Of a stretch of 5,475 bases of DNA, positions 4,856-5,475 are shown in pieces; position 1 is the first letter of the stretch, and every line of letters starts with the position of its first letter. The position numbers and the translations under genes are program-made. Below the pieces are notes generated by a model. That model was not told the DNA's origin. It ran no database searches and saw only the letters and a list, made by a program, of their open reading frames with translations. The stretch comes from Spirochaetes bacterium GWF1_49_6. Lineage in GTDB: Bacteria > Spirochaetota > Brevinematia > Brevinematales > GWF1-51-8. The stretch lies in assembly GCA_001829395.1 (NCBI GenBank), contig MIBD01000056.1, positions 10,139 to 15,613 of the forward strand. The letters run 5' to 3'.

Positions 4856-5475
4856 ATGTTAAAGAACATGAGCCTCACGGCTAAGTTAATGGCGGGGTTT
4901 ATTATCGTGGCGATTATCACTGCCGCGGTAGGAGTTGTCGGATGGTATGGCTTGTCGGCGATGTCTTATGACTTGGAAATTATAGGACATGATGCGGTTC
5001 CGGCATTGATGCATCTGGACGATATCGAGATTAATTTTCTTAAAATAAAAGGTGCGGTTCGTTCGCTGATGTCGCCGTATATAAACGACGAAGATATAAA
5101 ACGTCAATTTGTCAATATCGAGGATGCGGAAAAGGAATATGTTTCTTCTCTATCGAATTATTTGATTCTTGAAAAAACGGAGGAACAGGAAAAACTCACC
5201 GGGGTCTTTCTTCAAGCTCTGAAAAAATCGGAGAAGGATATTGAAGAATATCACGAAATGGCGCATGATATGCACTTTAATCAAAACCTCGATGATGCGG
5301 AGATTTCGAAAAAACTGACTGAATTAGCTATGTCCGGCGATTTAAAGGATAGTATTGATTCTACAATAAATACCATGGTGGATATTACCGAATACATAGA
5401 AAATTATTTCATAAAATCTTTTATTGCTGAATCATTAAAAGAAGCTGATATGTTGAATTTAATTATCATTATTTC
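4856..5475 (+). CDS. mcp: Methyl-accepting chemotaxis protein, 4HB-type sensor, C-terminus beyond window
   Basis: A transmembrane receptor expected to sense a periplasmic ligand and control CheA through CheW. ATG at 4856 lies six bases after AAGGAG, and the frame stays open for 206 codons to the window edge. The first 35 residues follow the typical 4HB-MCP start: a short basic segment (MLKNMSLTAKLMAGF), one membrane helix (about 11-32), then a YGLSAMS turn into the periplasmic region. Residues 33-198 are helical, with features of the four-helix-bundle sensor such as DAVPALMHLDDIEINFLKIKG near the front. A second membrane helix starts at about residue 199 (MLNLIIII). HAMP and signalling domains would lie outside the window. 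The sensor part is much richer in A+T than cheW. It most likely continues the che operon. I cannot predict the ligand. A 4HB histidine kinase or cyclase cannot be fully excluded, but the context favours a receptor. Confidence 0.88.
   Translation, partial: MLKNMSLTAKLMAGFIIVAIITAAVGVVGWYGLSAMSYDLEIIGHDAVPALMHLDDIEINFLKIKGAVRSLMSPYINDEDIKRQFVNIEDAEKEYVSSLSNYLILEKTEEQEKLTGVFLQALKKSEKDIEEYHEMAHDMHFNQNLDDAEISKKLTELAMSGDLKDSIDSTINTMVDITEYIENYFIKSFIAESLKEADMLNLIIII

Overview
This window holds a bacterial chemotaxis locus. Four genes read rightwards in the order cheA, cheY, cheW and a methyl-accepting chemotaxis receptor (cut by the right edge). A receptor-like membrane protein reads leftwards and is cut by the left edge. 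The organism cannot be named from the sequence. A full CheA/CheY/CheW set with 4HB-type receptors, a CheA without a recognisable P2 domain, and moderate G+C with strong Shine-Dalgarno sites would fit a spirochaete or deltaproteobacterium-like lineage. I hold that loosely.

Layout. Bases 1-1046 (minus strand) encode two closely spaced transmembrane helices, a long cytoplasmic helical region and the start of a divergent receptor signalling hairpin. Bases 1047-1311 are a divergent control region. It has a near-consensus sigma70-type promoter on each strand, an 18-bp palindrome and a terminator-like fold in the cheA leader. Bases 1312-3621 are cheA. A 225-bp gap (3622-3846) with several small repeats and hairpins separates it from cheY (3847-4212), which is followed after 15 bp by cheW (4228-4734). 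A 121-bp leader (4735-4855) then precedes the receptor gene (4856 to the edge).

How the parts should work together, from family knowledge: the receptor binds ligand through its periplasmic four-helix bundle. CheW couples it to CheA. CheA phosphorylates His203 in its HPt domain and passes the phosphate to Asp54 of CheY, which then acts on the flagellar switch. The left-hand protein may be an accessory or divergent receptor. No cheR, cheB, cheX, cheZ or cheD lies inside the window.

The coding content is mostly ordinary. The better leads are a GGGGAT-centred motif shared by the leaders of three chemotaxis transcripts, the degenerate tip of the left-hand receptor, the unusual front half of CheA, and the structured cheA leader. 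I see no evidence for a wholly new system.
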